A stretch of DNA of 64,000 nucleotides from Clostridium sp. (GCA_031272895.1 JAISSW010000010.1:1-64000); one strand, 5' to 3'; counted from the first letter of the stretch, positions 1-9,523 are shown. Program-made: numbers and translations. Notes: generated by a model from the sequence alone, not told the origin.

Positions 1-2
1 CG

Positions 3-218
3 ATAGACAACATAAGCACCGCCGTGCCTACAATTATCCTCTGCGGCAGCGCAGACCAGCTTGTGCCGCCAAGCCAATTCGGCGAGCGCTTGCACACCGA
101 GCTTGACGCCCTGGGCGTATATAATAGCTACTTCCTGTTTGATGGCGCGGGACATTGGATATTCGGCGGCACAGAGGTGGCCGATGAAGTCGCTGACTAC
201 TGCGAGCTGTATTTTTAG
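3..218 (+). CDS. alpha/beta hydrolase, C-terminal fragment (5' end outside window)
   Basis: Frame open from the window edge; ...IDNISTAVPTIILCGSADQLVPPSQF...FLFDGAGHWIFGG resembles the C-terminal Asp/His region of an alpha/beta hydrolase. Confidence 0.6.
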   Translation: MDNISTAVPTIILCGSADQLVPPSQFGERLHTELDALGVYNSYFLFDGAGHWIFGGTEVADEVADYCELYF

Positions 219-222
219 GCTC

Positions 223-1062
223 TTACCCGCCAACCGCCAGTAGCAGCAAAGGCTCAACCTTAGCGTATATGCTTTCAAAATCGGCAAGCGGCAGGGGATT
301 TTGTCCCTTACCAAGCTCCACGGTGAAGCCCGGTCTGCGGAATTCGCTTATGAACCAATCCTTGTAGCCGCCGTGCGCCGCAAGTCCGCCGTTGCGCACA
401 AGACGGTAGCCCGCCGCGTCGGCAAGCGCTATCGCCATTTCCTGAGCACCCGGGATTTGCACCCCGCCGTATTCCCAATATAGCTCCTCGCCCTGGCTGT
501 GCAGCGCAAGCACACGGCTCGGGCAAGCGCTCAGCGTCAGCGCAACAAGGGCGCGGGTTTCAGGCTCACTGTTGGGGTAAGCCCCGCCGTATCTGCGCGG
601 CGCGGGACCTGTTATACCCGCGGCTATCTCCATGCGCCGCAGGGTATGCCAGCGAGCGTCAAAGTTGTGGTTAATGTCCACCCCGCGGGCGTTTGCGTTC
701 CAGCCGTCGCCGCTTTTCGCAAGGATTTCCTCAATGCTATCGGCAAAAACACCGGCGCTTTTTGCCCCGTGTATCGCTATATCCACGCCGTCCGGATTAA
801 CGAGCGGCACAAAAATCAGCCGCTTGCTTATTTGTGGCGGGGGAGGGGAGAGTCGCTCCATGAGCCGCAGCAGAACGTAGCTTGTTACCCACTCCTGCCC
901 GTGAAAGCCCGCCGCAAGCAGCACGACCTCAGAGCCTTGCCCAAGGCTATAGTATATAAGCTCGCGCCCGCAAACGCTGTATCCGAACACCTGAGCGCGT
1001 AAAATACCGCCGCCGACGGCTTGCGTTGTTGTGCTGTCGTATGGTATAATAGGCAAGGGCAT
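223..1062 (-). CDS. M14-family zinc carboxypeptidase-like protein
   Basis: 279 aa; HGQEW (HxxE zinc motif), NPDGVDIA, RGVDINHNFDARW, FTVELGKGQNPL motifs of M14 peptidases. Confidence 0.8.
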   Translation of the reverse strand: MPLPIIPYDSTTTQAVGGGILRAQVFGYSVCGRELIYYSLGQGSEVVLLAAGFHGQEWVTSYVLLRLMERLSPPPPQISKRLIFVPLVNPDGVDIAIHGAKSAGVFADSIEEILAKSGDGWNANARGVDINHNFDARWHTLRRMEIAAGITGPAPRRYGGAYPNSEPETRALVALTLSACPSRVLALHSQGEELYWEYGGVQIPGAQEMAIALADAAGYRLVRNGGLAAHGGYKDWFISEFRRPGFTVELGKGQNPLPLADFESIYAKVEPLLLLAVGG

Positions 1063-1138
1063 ATGGGCGGCACCACCTTATTTGTTTGCCGCAGTATATG
1101 CGCCGCGAGGCTTGTCACATTCGCTTTTGGAGGGGAAA

Positions 1139-1687
1139 ATGGAGCTTTTTGAGGAAACCGTAGCCCGAGAGGATATTTTTTCGGGCGTGGTGGTTGATGT
1201 CCACGTTGACAAGGTGCGCCTGTGCGATGGCAAAATTGCGCGCCGCGAGGTGGTTGACCACAACGGCGGCGTGTTGATTGCCCCCGTTACGGCGGCGGGA
1301 GAGCTGATTTTTGTCCGGCAATTCCGCTACCCCTATGGGCAGGTGCTGCTGGAGCTGCCCGCCGGAAAGCTGGAGCGCGGCGAGGAGGCGCTTGCCGCGG
1401 GGCTGCGTGAGCTGCATGAGGAAACCGGCTCCACGGCAGGACGCTGTGTGCCGCTTGGCAAGTTTTATCCCACGCCCGGCTATTGCAGCGAGGTTATACA
1501 CCTGTTTGCCGCCTTGGATTTAACCGAGGGTACCCCGCAGCCCGATGAGGACGAATACCTTGAGCTTGAGCGCATACCCCTTGAGCGGGCGGTTGAGATG
1601 GTACTTAACGGCGAAATCCCGGACGGAAAAACCCAGACCGCCATATTAAAAATCTACCTGAAGCGTGACGAGCTATTTGCCCGTTGA
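1139..1687 (+). CDS. NUDIX hydrolase (ADP-ribose pyrophosphatase-like)
   Basis: Nudix box GKLERGEEALAAGLRELHEETG; RBS GGAGGGGAAA before ATG at 1139. Confidence 0.85.
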   Translation: MELFEETVAREDIFSGVVVDVHVDKVRLCDGKIARREVVDHNGGVLIAPVTAAGELIFVRQFRYPYGQVLLELPAGKLERGEEALAAGLRELHEETGSTAGRCVPLGKFYPTPGYCSEVIHLFAALDLTEGTPQPDEDEYLELERIPLERAVEMVLNGEIPDGKTQTAILKIYLKRDELFAR

Positions 1688-4501
1688 AAGCAGCTCGCTT
1701 GCCACATCGGCATTCTCAAAGCGCATAATGCTTGCCTCAGGGGAACTGTAGCCCAGCAGGCTTACGCTGCCGTACCACACCGTTTTGCGGTCAAGCACGG
1801 CGGCGTTTTGGTGTATGCCGTCGCTCAAAAACACCTGTATTCCGTAGGAACGCAGCCCATCAATCAGCGCCGCTTCAACGGAATTTGGCGGGGCGGGGCG
1901 GGTCAGTATGCTTATGCTTACACCGTTTATCCTTGCGGCGGACAGGGTTTTGAGCAGCTTATCAATACTGCCGCGCTTCAATTTTGGGGAAAGAATAACA
2001 ATTTCACGCTTGGTGCTGCAAATATCGCGGGCAAAGTGAGCCCAAAATTCGGTGCCGTCAAATAAGCTGTTTTCGGCGCTTTTTGTGCCGCCGGTCACCA
2101 ATGCGCGGTAGCCCTGCTCCCTGTATGCTTTAATGCGCTTGTGGAACATAGCCCCAAGAATTGCGACGGACATATCCACATAATCAAAAATCATTACGTT
2201 TTTTTTGCCCGGAGTAGCCCTGTGCAGCCGACCGGCGTATTGCTGCAGCGTGCCGTGCCAGGCAACGGGTGACGCAAGAAAAAGCGAGTCAAGACGCGGC
2301 TCGTCAAAGCCCTCGCCAACAAACTGCCCGGTGGCGACCACCGCAAACTGCCCGTCCTGCGGGACTGAGCGCAGCCGCTCCAAAGCCTCGCGCTTTTGCT
2401 TTGCGCCGGCCTTGCCGGTCAGCCGAATAACCTGCGGGCAAAAATCCTCAATAGCCCCCGCAAGAGAATCAACCTGCGCCGTCAAGCGGGTCAGCACAAG
2501 CGGAATGCGGCCGTTTTGCATTGCGCGCCTCACGTCCTTAATAATCAGCTCGTTGCGCTTTGGGTCCGCCGCAAGCTGATTATAAAGCTCAGTTATATTA
2601 AGGGATTTTTCGTCAACAAAGTCCGGCAGACGGAATTGAGTGAAACGCGGGATTACAAAGCGGTCGTAGCCCGCCGCCTGTGCCTGCGCCAAGGCATTGA
2701 CACGATAACGAATGGGTCCGCACTGCATGAAAATAATCGGCTGCAAACCGTCCTTGCGTGCCGGTGTTGCGCTAAGGCCGTAAATATAGCGTGCCCTCAC
2801 CTGCCGCAAAACCCTTTCAAAGCTCACTGCGGAAACATGGTGGCACTCGTCCGCTATCACAAGCCCGTAATCACCCGGCAGCTCGTTGCCGCCCGTCAGC
2901 GATTGCATTACGGCAATGTCAACCACACCGTGCAGCTCATCCCTGCCGCCGCCAAGCCTGCCGATAAGTGACAGCTTCTTCTTGCGCCCGGATTTGCCAA
3001 GCTCAACGGGCAACTCCTCGTCGATTTCCAAAAACTGCTCAAGCGCTTTTTTCCACTGCTCCATTAGCGCCGTTGTGTGGACTAAAATCAGCGTGTTTCG
3101 CTTAAGAGAGGCAATCAAATACGCCGCCAAAACGGTTTTTCCAAAGGCAGTTGTTGCCGCCAGCACGCCGTTCTCGTGTTCAAGCATGGCATTTGCCGCC
3201 GGTATCTGCTCAGGGCGCAGGACTCCGGCAAATTCAGCCTTAAGCTCCCGTCCAAGGCTGCGTTTATCGTCAATGGCGTAGTTAACGCACGCTGTGTCAA
3301 GCAGCTCCCGCAGGGCAGCCTCACAGCCCCGCGGCAGGCTAAGCGTTTCGCGCGTTTCGCGGGAGCAATCAACTACCCGCGGCAAATCACGCGTGGGAAG
3401 GCGCTTGCGCTCCGCCATAGCAAATTCCGGGTTGAGGAAGGCGGCTAAGCGCCGCAGCGTGTTAAGCGCCTGCTGGGAAAGCCCCGCCTTTGGAATGTGG
3501 AGCATATTGGTCAGAGTAATGACTGTTTTTTCGGGGAAATCCAGCGGAGCAAGTGATTTTTTTTGCTTGCCGAACAGCCAAGGGGCGTCCTCTTCCTCCT
3601 CCCGAGCCTGAAAGAAATCGCCCATTGTGCCGCCTCCGCGCTTGACGACAGCGTCGATTTGGGCGTGCGTCAGCTTTTTTATGCCGGATAAATAGCTCCA
3701 TTGGTCGGAATAGGGGAGCAGCTCCTCGTCAACAAAAACACTTTTGCCCTGCCGACGTGCCAAGCCCTGCAGCGGCAGGGCCACGGGAGTGCCGAAAAAG
3801 CCGTGCGGCGCCGAGTCACTGCTTGGCGTTATGTGGTCATATAGCTCAAAGGGCAGCTCGTGGCGCAGAGCCATTGCGTCGGTCAGTATGGCGCTGACGA
3901 AGCTGCGGGCAAGCGCCGCCGGTACCCGCTCCTCAAAGAAGAACCAGGCGCGGGCGCTGTTTTCCCCGCTGCGCTCAACCGCCGGGCTAAGCCCGTTTTG
4001 CTCGCAAACACTGCGGAAGACCGCCAAATCCTCGCGCCAGGCGGGTTCAAAAAAGCTCAGCGCCGCAAAATAGCAGCTGTCGTCGCTCATCAGCGGGTAG
4101 AGCTGAATTATGTCGGAGCCATCGGGGCTTTTTCCGCTCAGATGGCGAAAAAAAGCGCTGCTGTCGGGCGGCACAAAGCGTCGGGAGGGGCAGTATTGGC
4201 ACTTGTATTTTTTTTTGTCGCAAACCCCGCGCGACCATTCATTAAGGCAAACGGGGGAAAAGCCGCTCTTGCCGTTATTGGCGTTATGCCACTGCTTTGC
4301 GAACACATCCTCCCGCCCGCGGAAGAGCTGCATAAACAGCGCCAGCTTTTGGTTTGACGGGCTTTTTTGGCACAGGCTGCCAACAGAGCCGTCACCCTTG
4401 CCGACCTTGCAGCCCAGCGCCGCCTTAAGCCTCTCGTTCTCGGCGCGCAGTCCGTCCAAGGTGCTTTTCAGGCTGTCATAGCTTTCCCCGTCCATCATCA
4501 A
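1673..4501 (-). CDS. TOTE-type archaeo-eukaryotic primase-like domain fused to SF2 helicase, with C-terminal PLD-like domain
   Basis: 942 aa; N-term LFMQLFRGREDVFAKQWHNANNGKSGFSPVCLNEW...ALPLQGLARRQGKSVFVDE; helicase ATTAFGKT / VIADECHH / SATPARKDG / QYAGRLHR; C-term HQNAAVLDRKTVWYGSVSLLGYSS PLD-like HxK/D-type segment. Confidence 0.8.
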   Translation of the reverse strand: MMMDGESYDSLKSTLDGLRAENERLKAALGCKVGKGDGSVGSLCQKSPSNQKLALFMQLFRGREDVFAKQWHNANNGKSGFSPVCLNEWSRGVCDKKKYKCQYCPSRRFVPPDSSAFFRHLSGKSPDGSDIIQLYPLMSDDSCYFAALSFFEPAWREDLAVFRSVCEQNGLSPAVERSGENSARAWFFFEERVPAALARSFVSAILTDAMALRHELPFELYDHITPSSDSAPHGFFGTPVALPLQGLARRQGKSVFVDEELLPYSDQWSYLSGIKKLTHAQIDAVVKRGGGTMGDFFQAREEEEDAPWLFGKQKKSLAPLDFPEKTVITLTNMLHIPKAGLSQQALNTLRRLAAFLNPEFAMAERKRLPTRDLPRVVDCSRETRETLSLPRGCEAALRELLDTACVNYAIDDKRSLGRELKAEFAGVLRPEQIPAANAMLEHENGVLAATTAFGKTVLAAYLIASLKRNTLILVHTTALMEQWKKALEQFLEIDEELPVELGKSGRKKKLSLIGRLGGGRDELHGVVDIAVMQSLTGGNELPGDYGLVIADECHHVSAVSFERVLRQVRARYIYGLSATPARKDGLQPIIFMQCGPIRYRVNALAQAQAAGYDRFVIPRFTQFRLPDFVDEKSLNITELYNQLAADPKRNELIIKDVRRAMQNGRIPLVLTRLTAQVDSLAGAIEDFCPQVIRLTGKAGAKQKREALERLRSVPQDGQFAVVATGQFVGEGFDEPRLDSLFLASPVAWHGTLQQYAGRLHRATPGKKNVMIFDYVDMSVAILGAMFHKRIKAYREQGYRALVTGGTKSAENSLFDGTEFWAHFARDICSTKREIVILSPKLKRGSIDKLLKTLSAARINGVSISILTRPAPPNSVEAALIDGLRSYGIQVFLSDGIHQNAAVLDRKTVWYGSVSLLGYSSPEASIMRFENADVASELLSTGK

Positions 4502-4507
4502 CCTCCG

Positions 4508-5323
4508 TTAAACAACGGCGCCGCCAACGTAATTGAGCAGCAGCAGACCCGTAAGCAGCGCAGCGTAAACCAGCACTGCCACAGCGTCGCCAAGACCAAA
4601 GCGGCTGCGGCTGAGCCGGGTTCTGCCCTCGCCGCCGGTGTAGCAGCGGCATTCCATCGCCAGCGCAAGGTCGTATGCCCTGCGGAAGGCGGACACCAAC
4701 AGCGGCACAAAAATCGGGATTAGCGCCCTTGCCCGCTTGAGAAGTCCGCCCGTTTCCCAATCCGCCCCGCGCGCCTTTTGCGCGTTCATAATACGCTCAA
4801 TTTCCTCCAAAAGCACGGGTATGAACCTTAGCGCAAGGGTCATCATCATCGCAAAGGTATGCACCGGCAGCTTGATTAGCCTTAGCGGAGAGAGTAGGCG
4901 CTCCAGGGCGTCCGTTAGCTGTGTGGGCGTGGTTGTGTAGGTTAAAAGTGAGCCAAGCACCACAAGACAGATTATCCTTACCGCCATAAAGCCCGCGACG
5001 CAAAGACCGCCTGAGGTTATTGTGATAAATTGCCAGCTGAAAAGTACTGAGCCGCTCTGGCGGTAAAAGACGTTCATTGCGGCGGTGAACAGCAGAACCC
5101 ACAGCAGGGGGCGTATGCTGCGGAAAACCATACGCACAGGCACAGCGGAAAGAAAAACAGCCGCCACGGAAAACAGCGCCGCCAAGCCAAGTGAGGCGAA
5201 GCTGTGGCAAAAAAAGGTAGAAACAATCAGCGCAACGCTGAGCAAAATTTTGGTGCGCGGGTCTAAGCGGTGCACGGGGGAGGAGGCACGGTAGTATTGC
5301 CCCAGCGTAATGTCAGAGAGCAT
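4508..5323 (-). CDS. ecfT: ECF transporter transmembrane component EcfT
   Basis: 271 aa; HRLDPRTKILLSVALIV N-terminus, multiple TM segments, downstream of EcfA fusion. Confidence 0.85.
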   Translation of the reverse strand: MLSDITLGQYYRASSPVHRLDPRTKILLSVALIVSTFFCHSFASLGLAALFSVAAVFLSAVPVRMVFRSIRPLLWVLLFTAAMNVFYRQSGSVLFSWQFITITSGGLCVAGFMAVRIICLVVLGSLLTYTTTPTQLTDALERLLSPLRLIKLPVHTFAMMMTLALRFIPVLLEEIERIMNAQKARGADWETGGLLKRARALIPIFVPLLVSAFRRAYDLALAMECRCYTGGEGRTRLSRSRFGLGDAVAVLVYAALLTGLLLLNYVGGAVV

Positions 5324-7037
5324 TGCCCAAGCCCCCTTTCAGCAAGGAAAATGCCGCCTGTGGGGTGTATACCGCCGCCTGCAGCTTAAGCAGTGTAAAT
5401 ATGCGCGTAATTTCAGGCAGCTCCAGCCCCAGAGCTTCAAGCTCGCCGCCGCGGGCAAAAACCTCGTCAATGCCTCCAAGCAGCACACGCTCACCACCGC
5501 AAAGCACCAGCACCCTGTCGCAAAGGGCGGCAATCTCCTCCATGGCGTGGCTGACAAGCACTACTGTGCAGCCTGTTTCCTCACGGTAGCGGCTTAAGGT
5601 TTGCCTCAGCTGCAGCTTCCCCTTGGGGTCAAGCCCCGCCGCAGGCTCGTCCAGAACCAAAATGCGCGGCTCCATTGCCATAACCCCCGCCAAGGCGGCT
5701 CGGCGCTTCTCCCCGCCGGAAAGCTCGAACGGGGATTTTGCCAGCAGGGCTGAAGATAGCCCCACACGCTCGGCGGCAAGCTCAACCCTTTTTTCAAGCT
5801 CCTTGCCCGTTAAGCCTTGGTTTTGCGGACCGAAGGCTATGTCGTCGCGCACCGTTTCGGCAAAAAGCTGGTTTTCGGGGTATTGAAAGCAAAGCCCAAC
5901 CGCAAAGCGCGCGGCGCGGCGGCTTTTTTTGCTCTCGTTTATGTCCTTGCCCTCCAGCAGAACAAGCCCCTGCGTTGGCTGCAGCAGCGCGTTAAGGTGT
6001 TGAATAAGCGTGGATTTGCCGCTGCCTGTGTGTCCAATCAGCCCAAGGCATTCACCCTTGAGCAGTTCAAAATCAATCCCGCTGATTGCAGCCACGCCCT
6101 CCTTGCTGTTTTGCGTGTAGCTGTGGCTGAGTCCCCGGCACTCCATAATAGGCTCGGTCGTGCCCGCAGGCTTTGCGGAGCCGGGTTTTTCGCTTATATC
6201 AAACGGGACACCGCTCAGGGCGTCTGCGCAGTCCTCCGGCGAAAGGCAAAGCGGAAAGTCGGGGATTTTTTCACGCAGCAGCAGCGAAAGCTCCGCGCTT
6301 TGCGGCAGGCTAAGCCCCGCTTGCTCAAGGCGCTCCCTTTGGCTGAATATTTCCCGCGGCGAACCGTCCAGCACTATCTTGCCCTGCTCCATAACAAGCA
6401 CTCGGGTGGCTTGAGCCGCTTCGTTCATGTAGTGCGTAACCATTATGATAGTCATGCCGTATTCGTCGCGCAGCTGCCGCAGAGTCGCCATAACCTCGCG
6501 CCGCCCCTGGGGGTCAAGCATGGCGGTCGGCTCGTCCAGCACCAGTACACGCGGACGCATTGCCAGCACACCGGCAATCGCCAGGCGCTGCTTTTGCCCC
6601 CCGGAGAGCCTGTGCGGCTCACGCAGGCGGTGCTCATAAAGCCCGACGGTGCGCAAAGCCCAGTCAACCCTGCTGCGGATTTCGTGCGGGGGGACACCCA
6701 AGTTCTCGGGGCCAAAGGCGCAGTCCTCCTCCACGATTGTTGAAACAATTTGGTTATCCGGGTTCTGGAACACCAAGCCCACATTGCGGCGCACATCGTT
6801 TAGGGCGTCGTCGTCAGCGGTGCTGAAGCCCGCGGCAAGCACCTGGCCGCTTTGCGGCAGCAAGATGCCGTTCATCAGCTTTGCCAGAGTGGATTTTCCG
6901 CAGCCGTTTGCCCCCAAAACCGCCAAAAACTCGCCCTCCTCAACGCAAAGCGAAACCCCATCCACAGCGGGAGGGAGTTGCTTTCCGTCCGCCGAGGAAT
7001 AGCGGTAGACGGCGTTTTGGATTTGGATTATGGGCAT
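5313..7037 (-). CDS. ECF transporter ATPase, EcfA1-EcfA2 fusion (two ABC domains)
   Basis: 574 aa; two Walker A (GANGCGKST, GHTGSGKST), two signature motifs (LSGGQKQRLA, LSGGEKRRAA), two Walker B (VLVLDEPTAMLDP, ILVLDEPAAGLDP). Confidence 0.9.
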   Translation of the reverse strand: MPIIQIQNAVYRYSSADGKQLPPAVDGVSLCVEEGEFLAVLGANGCGKSTLAKLMNGILLPQSGQVLAAGFSTADDDALNDVRRNVGLVFQNPDNQIVSTIVEEDCAFGPENLGVPPHEIRSRVDWALRTVGLYEHRLREPHRLSGGQKQRLAIAGVLAMRPRVLVLDEPTAMLDPQGRREVMATLRQLRDEYGMTIIMVTHYMNEAAQATRVLVMEQGKIVLDGSPREIFSQRERLEQAGLSLPQSAELSLLLREKIPDFPLCLSPEDCADALSGVPFDISEKPGSAKPAGTTEPIMECRGLSHSYTQNSKEGVAAISGIDFELLKGECLGLIGHTGSGKSTLIQHLNALLQPTQGLVLLEGKDINESKKSRRAARFAVGLCFQYPENQLFAETVRDDIAFGPQNQGLTGKELEKRVELAAERVGLSSALLAKSPFELSGGEKRRAALAGVMAMEPRILVLDEPAAGLDPKGKLQLRQTLSRYREETGCTVVLVSHAMEEIAALCDRVLVLCGGERVLLGGIDEVFARGGELEALGLELPEITRIFTLLKLQAAVYTPQAAFSLLKGGLGNAL

Positions 7038-7109
7038 TTATTGCGGTTCCTTTATAAAAATATTGAGGATAATTATACCATATTAACGGAGCAAGCGCAA
7101 GGCGCACAA

Positions 7110-7140
7110 AAGCGGCGGGAGTAGCTGCCCGCCGCTTTCA
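7110..7140 (-). terminator. Intrinsic terminator-like hairpin (AAAGCGGCGGG-N8-CCCGCCGCTTT then T-rich on minus strand)
   Basis: Near-perfect 11-bp inverted repeat followed by TTTTG on the minus strand, just after the small ORF stop. Confidence 0.6.
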
Positions 7141-7158
7141 AGCAGTGCCCGCAAGGGC

Positions 7159-7281
7159 TTAGACTCCAAGTCCGCCGAGGAAATCCAAAACATCGTTAAG
7201 GAACGGGGTAATATCCAAGCCGGTGAACTTAAGCACCGCTCCGGCAAAGGCCTCCGCCAGCAGCTCAAGCCAATCCAACAT
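7159..7281 (-). CDS. Small hydrophobic/acidic 40-aa protein (not in ORF track)
   Basis: MLDWLELLAEAFAGAVLKFTGLDITPFLNDVLDFLGGLGV*; RBS AAAGGAGG 7 nt upstream of ATG; consensus promoter upstream; terminator downstream. Confidence 0.7.
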   Translation of the reverse strand: MLDWLELLAEAFAGAVLKFTGLDITPFLNDVLDFLGGLGV

Positions 7282-7315
7282 AGCGGTTTCCTCCTTTCGT
7301 AGTTTCTTTGCCTTG

Positions 7316-7344
7316 ATTATATCACAACCACCGCGCTATGTCAA
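7316..7344 (-). promoter_or_regulatory. Consensus sigma-70/sigma-A promoter TTGACA-N17-TATAAT
   Basis: Minus strand TTGACA (7344..7339), 17-nt spacer, TATAAT (7321..7316), 35 nt upstream of the 40-aa ORF. Confidence 0.75.
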
Positions 7345-7967
7345 TCCGAGGAGTATAGCCCCTGCCTTGTGATGAATTCCGCGACGGCAGGGACGACATA
7401 TTCATCAATCGGCTGCCCGTTTGCAAGCATAGCGCGGATTTCAGTGGAGCTGATTACCAGCGGCTCAACGTCAATGAAGCGAACCCGTGAGCGCTCAGCC
7501 GGAGCAAGCCTGGAGTGCTTAAACGGGGCGCTGCCCTGCTCCCTGCGGGCAATGGCGAGGAAGCAGTTGCTCAAAATCGCCCGGTAGCTTTTCCAGGTAT
7601 GGAAGCTCTCAAGGCAATCCTCCCCGGCGATTATGCACCAGTTGTTGGCAAGGCTTGCGGTGCTTACCGCCTCCGGGTGGCACTGCTCTTGCAGCTCCAG
7701 TAGTGTGTCAATCGTGTAGCTTTCGCCCTCACGGCGCAGCTCGCGGTCGTCAACAACAAAGCGCTCCTCCTCGTCCGTGAAGGTCATTTCACACATCAGC
7801 AGGCGGTCGTAATCGTCCGCAAGGGGAGCGTGCTTGCCCGGCGAATGTCCGCTGGGGACAATGAACACCTTCTCCAAGCTAAGGCTGTCCGCGGCGGCGC
7901 GGGCAAGGCGCAAATGACCCAAATGCGGCGGGTCAAAGCTGCCGCCGTATAAGCCGAACTTCGCCAC
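7341..7967 (-). CDS. nadD: nicotinate-nucleotide adenylyltransferase
   Basis: MAKFGLYGGSFDPPHLGHLRLAR; ISSTEIRAML motif. Confidence 0.92.
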   Translation of the reverse strand: MAKFGLYGGSFDPPHLGHLRLARAAADSLSLEKVFIVPSGHSPGKHAPLADDYDRLLMCEMTFTDEEERFVVDDRELRREGESYTIDTLLELQEQCHPEAVSTASLANNWCIIAGEDCLESFHTWKSYRAILSNCFLAIARREQGSAPFKHSRLAPAERSRVRFIDVEPLVISSTEIRAMLANGQPIDEYVVPAVAEFITRQGLYSSD

Positions 7968-8001
7968 TTGCAGACACCTGCCTTGTATTTATTCGGACCG
8001 C

Positions 8002-8691
8002 TCAGGTGTATTCCCTGTCGTCGCTTGCGCTTGCCGGTCCGTATAGGGAAATCTCCTCACCCAAGTAGGTTGGCTCCGGTTTGATTATGCAGTACGCCAC
8101 GTCCTTTGCCCTTGCCAAAAGCTCACGCCCGTTGTTATAAATAAAGTAGCCGTAGTCGCGCGGGTCGCTTGCCACGCCATCGGCGTCCAAGCCCAAGGAG
8201 CGAGCTATATAGATTGCCCGCGAAAGGTGAAAGCGCTGCGTGATTATGAGGACTCTCTTTGCCCCAAAAACCTCCCGCGCGCGGTACATGGATTCATAGG
8301 TGGAAAAGCCTGCGTGGTCAAGGAAAATATCGTCAGGGTCAATGCCCTGCTCTACGCAATAGCGCTTCATGGCGTTGACCTCGTCGTGGTTGTCGTAGCC
8401 ATGGTCGCCGGAGAGCAGCAGCACGGGAGCCGCCCCTTGCTTGTAGCATTCAATGCCGTATTTCACCCTGTCCTCCAGCATGGGGGAAAGCGTGGTGGGG
8501 CTGTAAATCTGCGCGCCAAGCACAAGTATGCAGTCATAACCGCCCTTTGGGTCCTCCAAGCCGAGAATGCCGTCCCTTGCGGAGGCGATTACCCCGACGT
8601 TAAGTCCGCAAAGCCCCGAAAGACCGACAACCCCCAAAAGAACACAAGCCCAAAATGCCTTTTTGACGAATAAGGCAGACTTACTTAACAT
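8002..8691 (-). CDS. YdcF/SanA/ElyC-family protein (DUF218)
   Basis: CILVLGAQIYSPTTLSPMLEDRVKYGIECY...LLLSGDHGYDNHDEVNAMKRYCVEQGI...RVLIITQRFHLSRAI. Confidence 0.85.
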   Translation of the reverse strand: MLSKSALFVKKAFWACVLLGVVGLSGLCGLNVGVIASARDGILGLEDPKGGYDCILVLGAQIYSPTTLSPMLEDRVKYGIECYKQGAAPVLLLSGDHGYDNHDEVNAMKRYCVEQGIDPDDIFLDHAGFSTYESMYRAREVFGAKRVLIITQRFHLSRAIYIARSLGLDADGVASDPRDYGYFIYNNGRELLARAKDVAYCIIKPEPTYLGEEISLYGPASASDDREYT

Positions 8692-9523
8692 TTGTTTTTT
8701 TGTTCAGCATATATGCCGTGAAGTAAAGCAGCGCGGCGGAGCTGAGAAGCTGGAAGAGCATACCCGCAACACCAAAGCGCAGGCTCCAGCCCGTGGTGGG
8801 GGCGTAGTTGCTAAGCTCCTTGGGAATGTTCATTGCCTCGGGGATAAAGCCCGAATTATCCGGTATAAGGATAAATGAAAGCGGCGCGACGTTGGTCAGG
8901 TATGTAGCCAAAATATAGGTTGGAACAACAAACAGGAAAGAAAACGCAATCGCCCAAAACACGGAGTGGCTCTGGAAAGGCCTTGTATTTGCAAGGGTGA
9001 TTGAGAAGTAAACATCCGCAACAAAAACCAGCTCCTGCAGGAAGAACGAAAGCGCAACAAAGAACACCGCGCCAATCGTTGCGCCGGTGGTTGGCGCTTC
9101 AATAAAGGTAGCCAGCAGCTCCTTTATCATAATCAGTGTGTCGTTGGATTCAGCCTTGACGGCAATGTAATAGAACCCGCCGATGAAGGTTGCAAGCATA
9201 ACGAAATACGAGGAAACCATCCACACCACGCTGACAAGCGTCTTGGAGGCGAGCAGTGTGCCGCCCTTAACAGGCAGGGCGTGGCTCAGGTAGCCCTCCC
9301 GCCCGAAGAGCGAGCTGGCATAGTTGCGAATTACGCTGATGACGGTGATGAACACCAGCAAAAACGGCACAATCAGAATCAAAATGGCGGAAAAAACCTG
9401 GAGCCATTTTATACCGGCAAGCATTGCAATAACCAAAAGCCCCAAGGACACTATAGTTGCGGCATAGATGCCAACCATGCTGTGCGCGGTGGATTTTATT
9501 TCGTTTTTAATCAGTCGACCCAT
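8681..9523 (-). CDS. ABC-2 type transporter permease
   Basis: 280 aa, multiple hydrophobic segments, directly downstream of an ABC ATPase on the same strand. Confidence 0.75.
   Translation of the reverse strand: MGRLIKNEIKSTAHSMVGIYAATIVSLGLLVIAMLAGIKWLQVFSAILILIVPFLLVFITVISVIRNYASSLFGREGYLSHALPVKGGTLLASKTLVSVVWMVSSYFVMLATFIGGFYYIAVKAESNDTLIMIKELLATFIEAPTTGATIGAVFFVALSFFLQELVFVADVYFSITLANTRPFQSHSVFWAIAFSFLFVVPTYILATYLTNVAPLSFILIPDNSGFIPEAMNIPKELSNYAPTTGWSLRFGVAGMLFQLLSSAALLYFTAYMLNKKTNVK

Noticed and set aside
5817-6743. 308-aa plus-strand ORF opposite the EcfA fusion
   Set aside because: Antisense to a clear double-ABC ATPase; no motif support.
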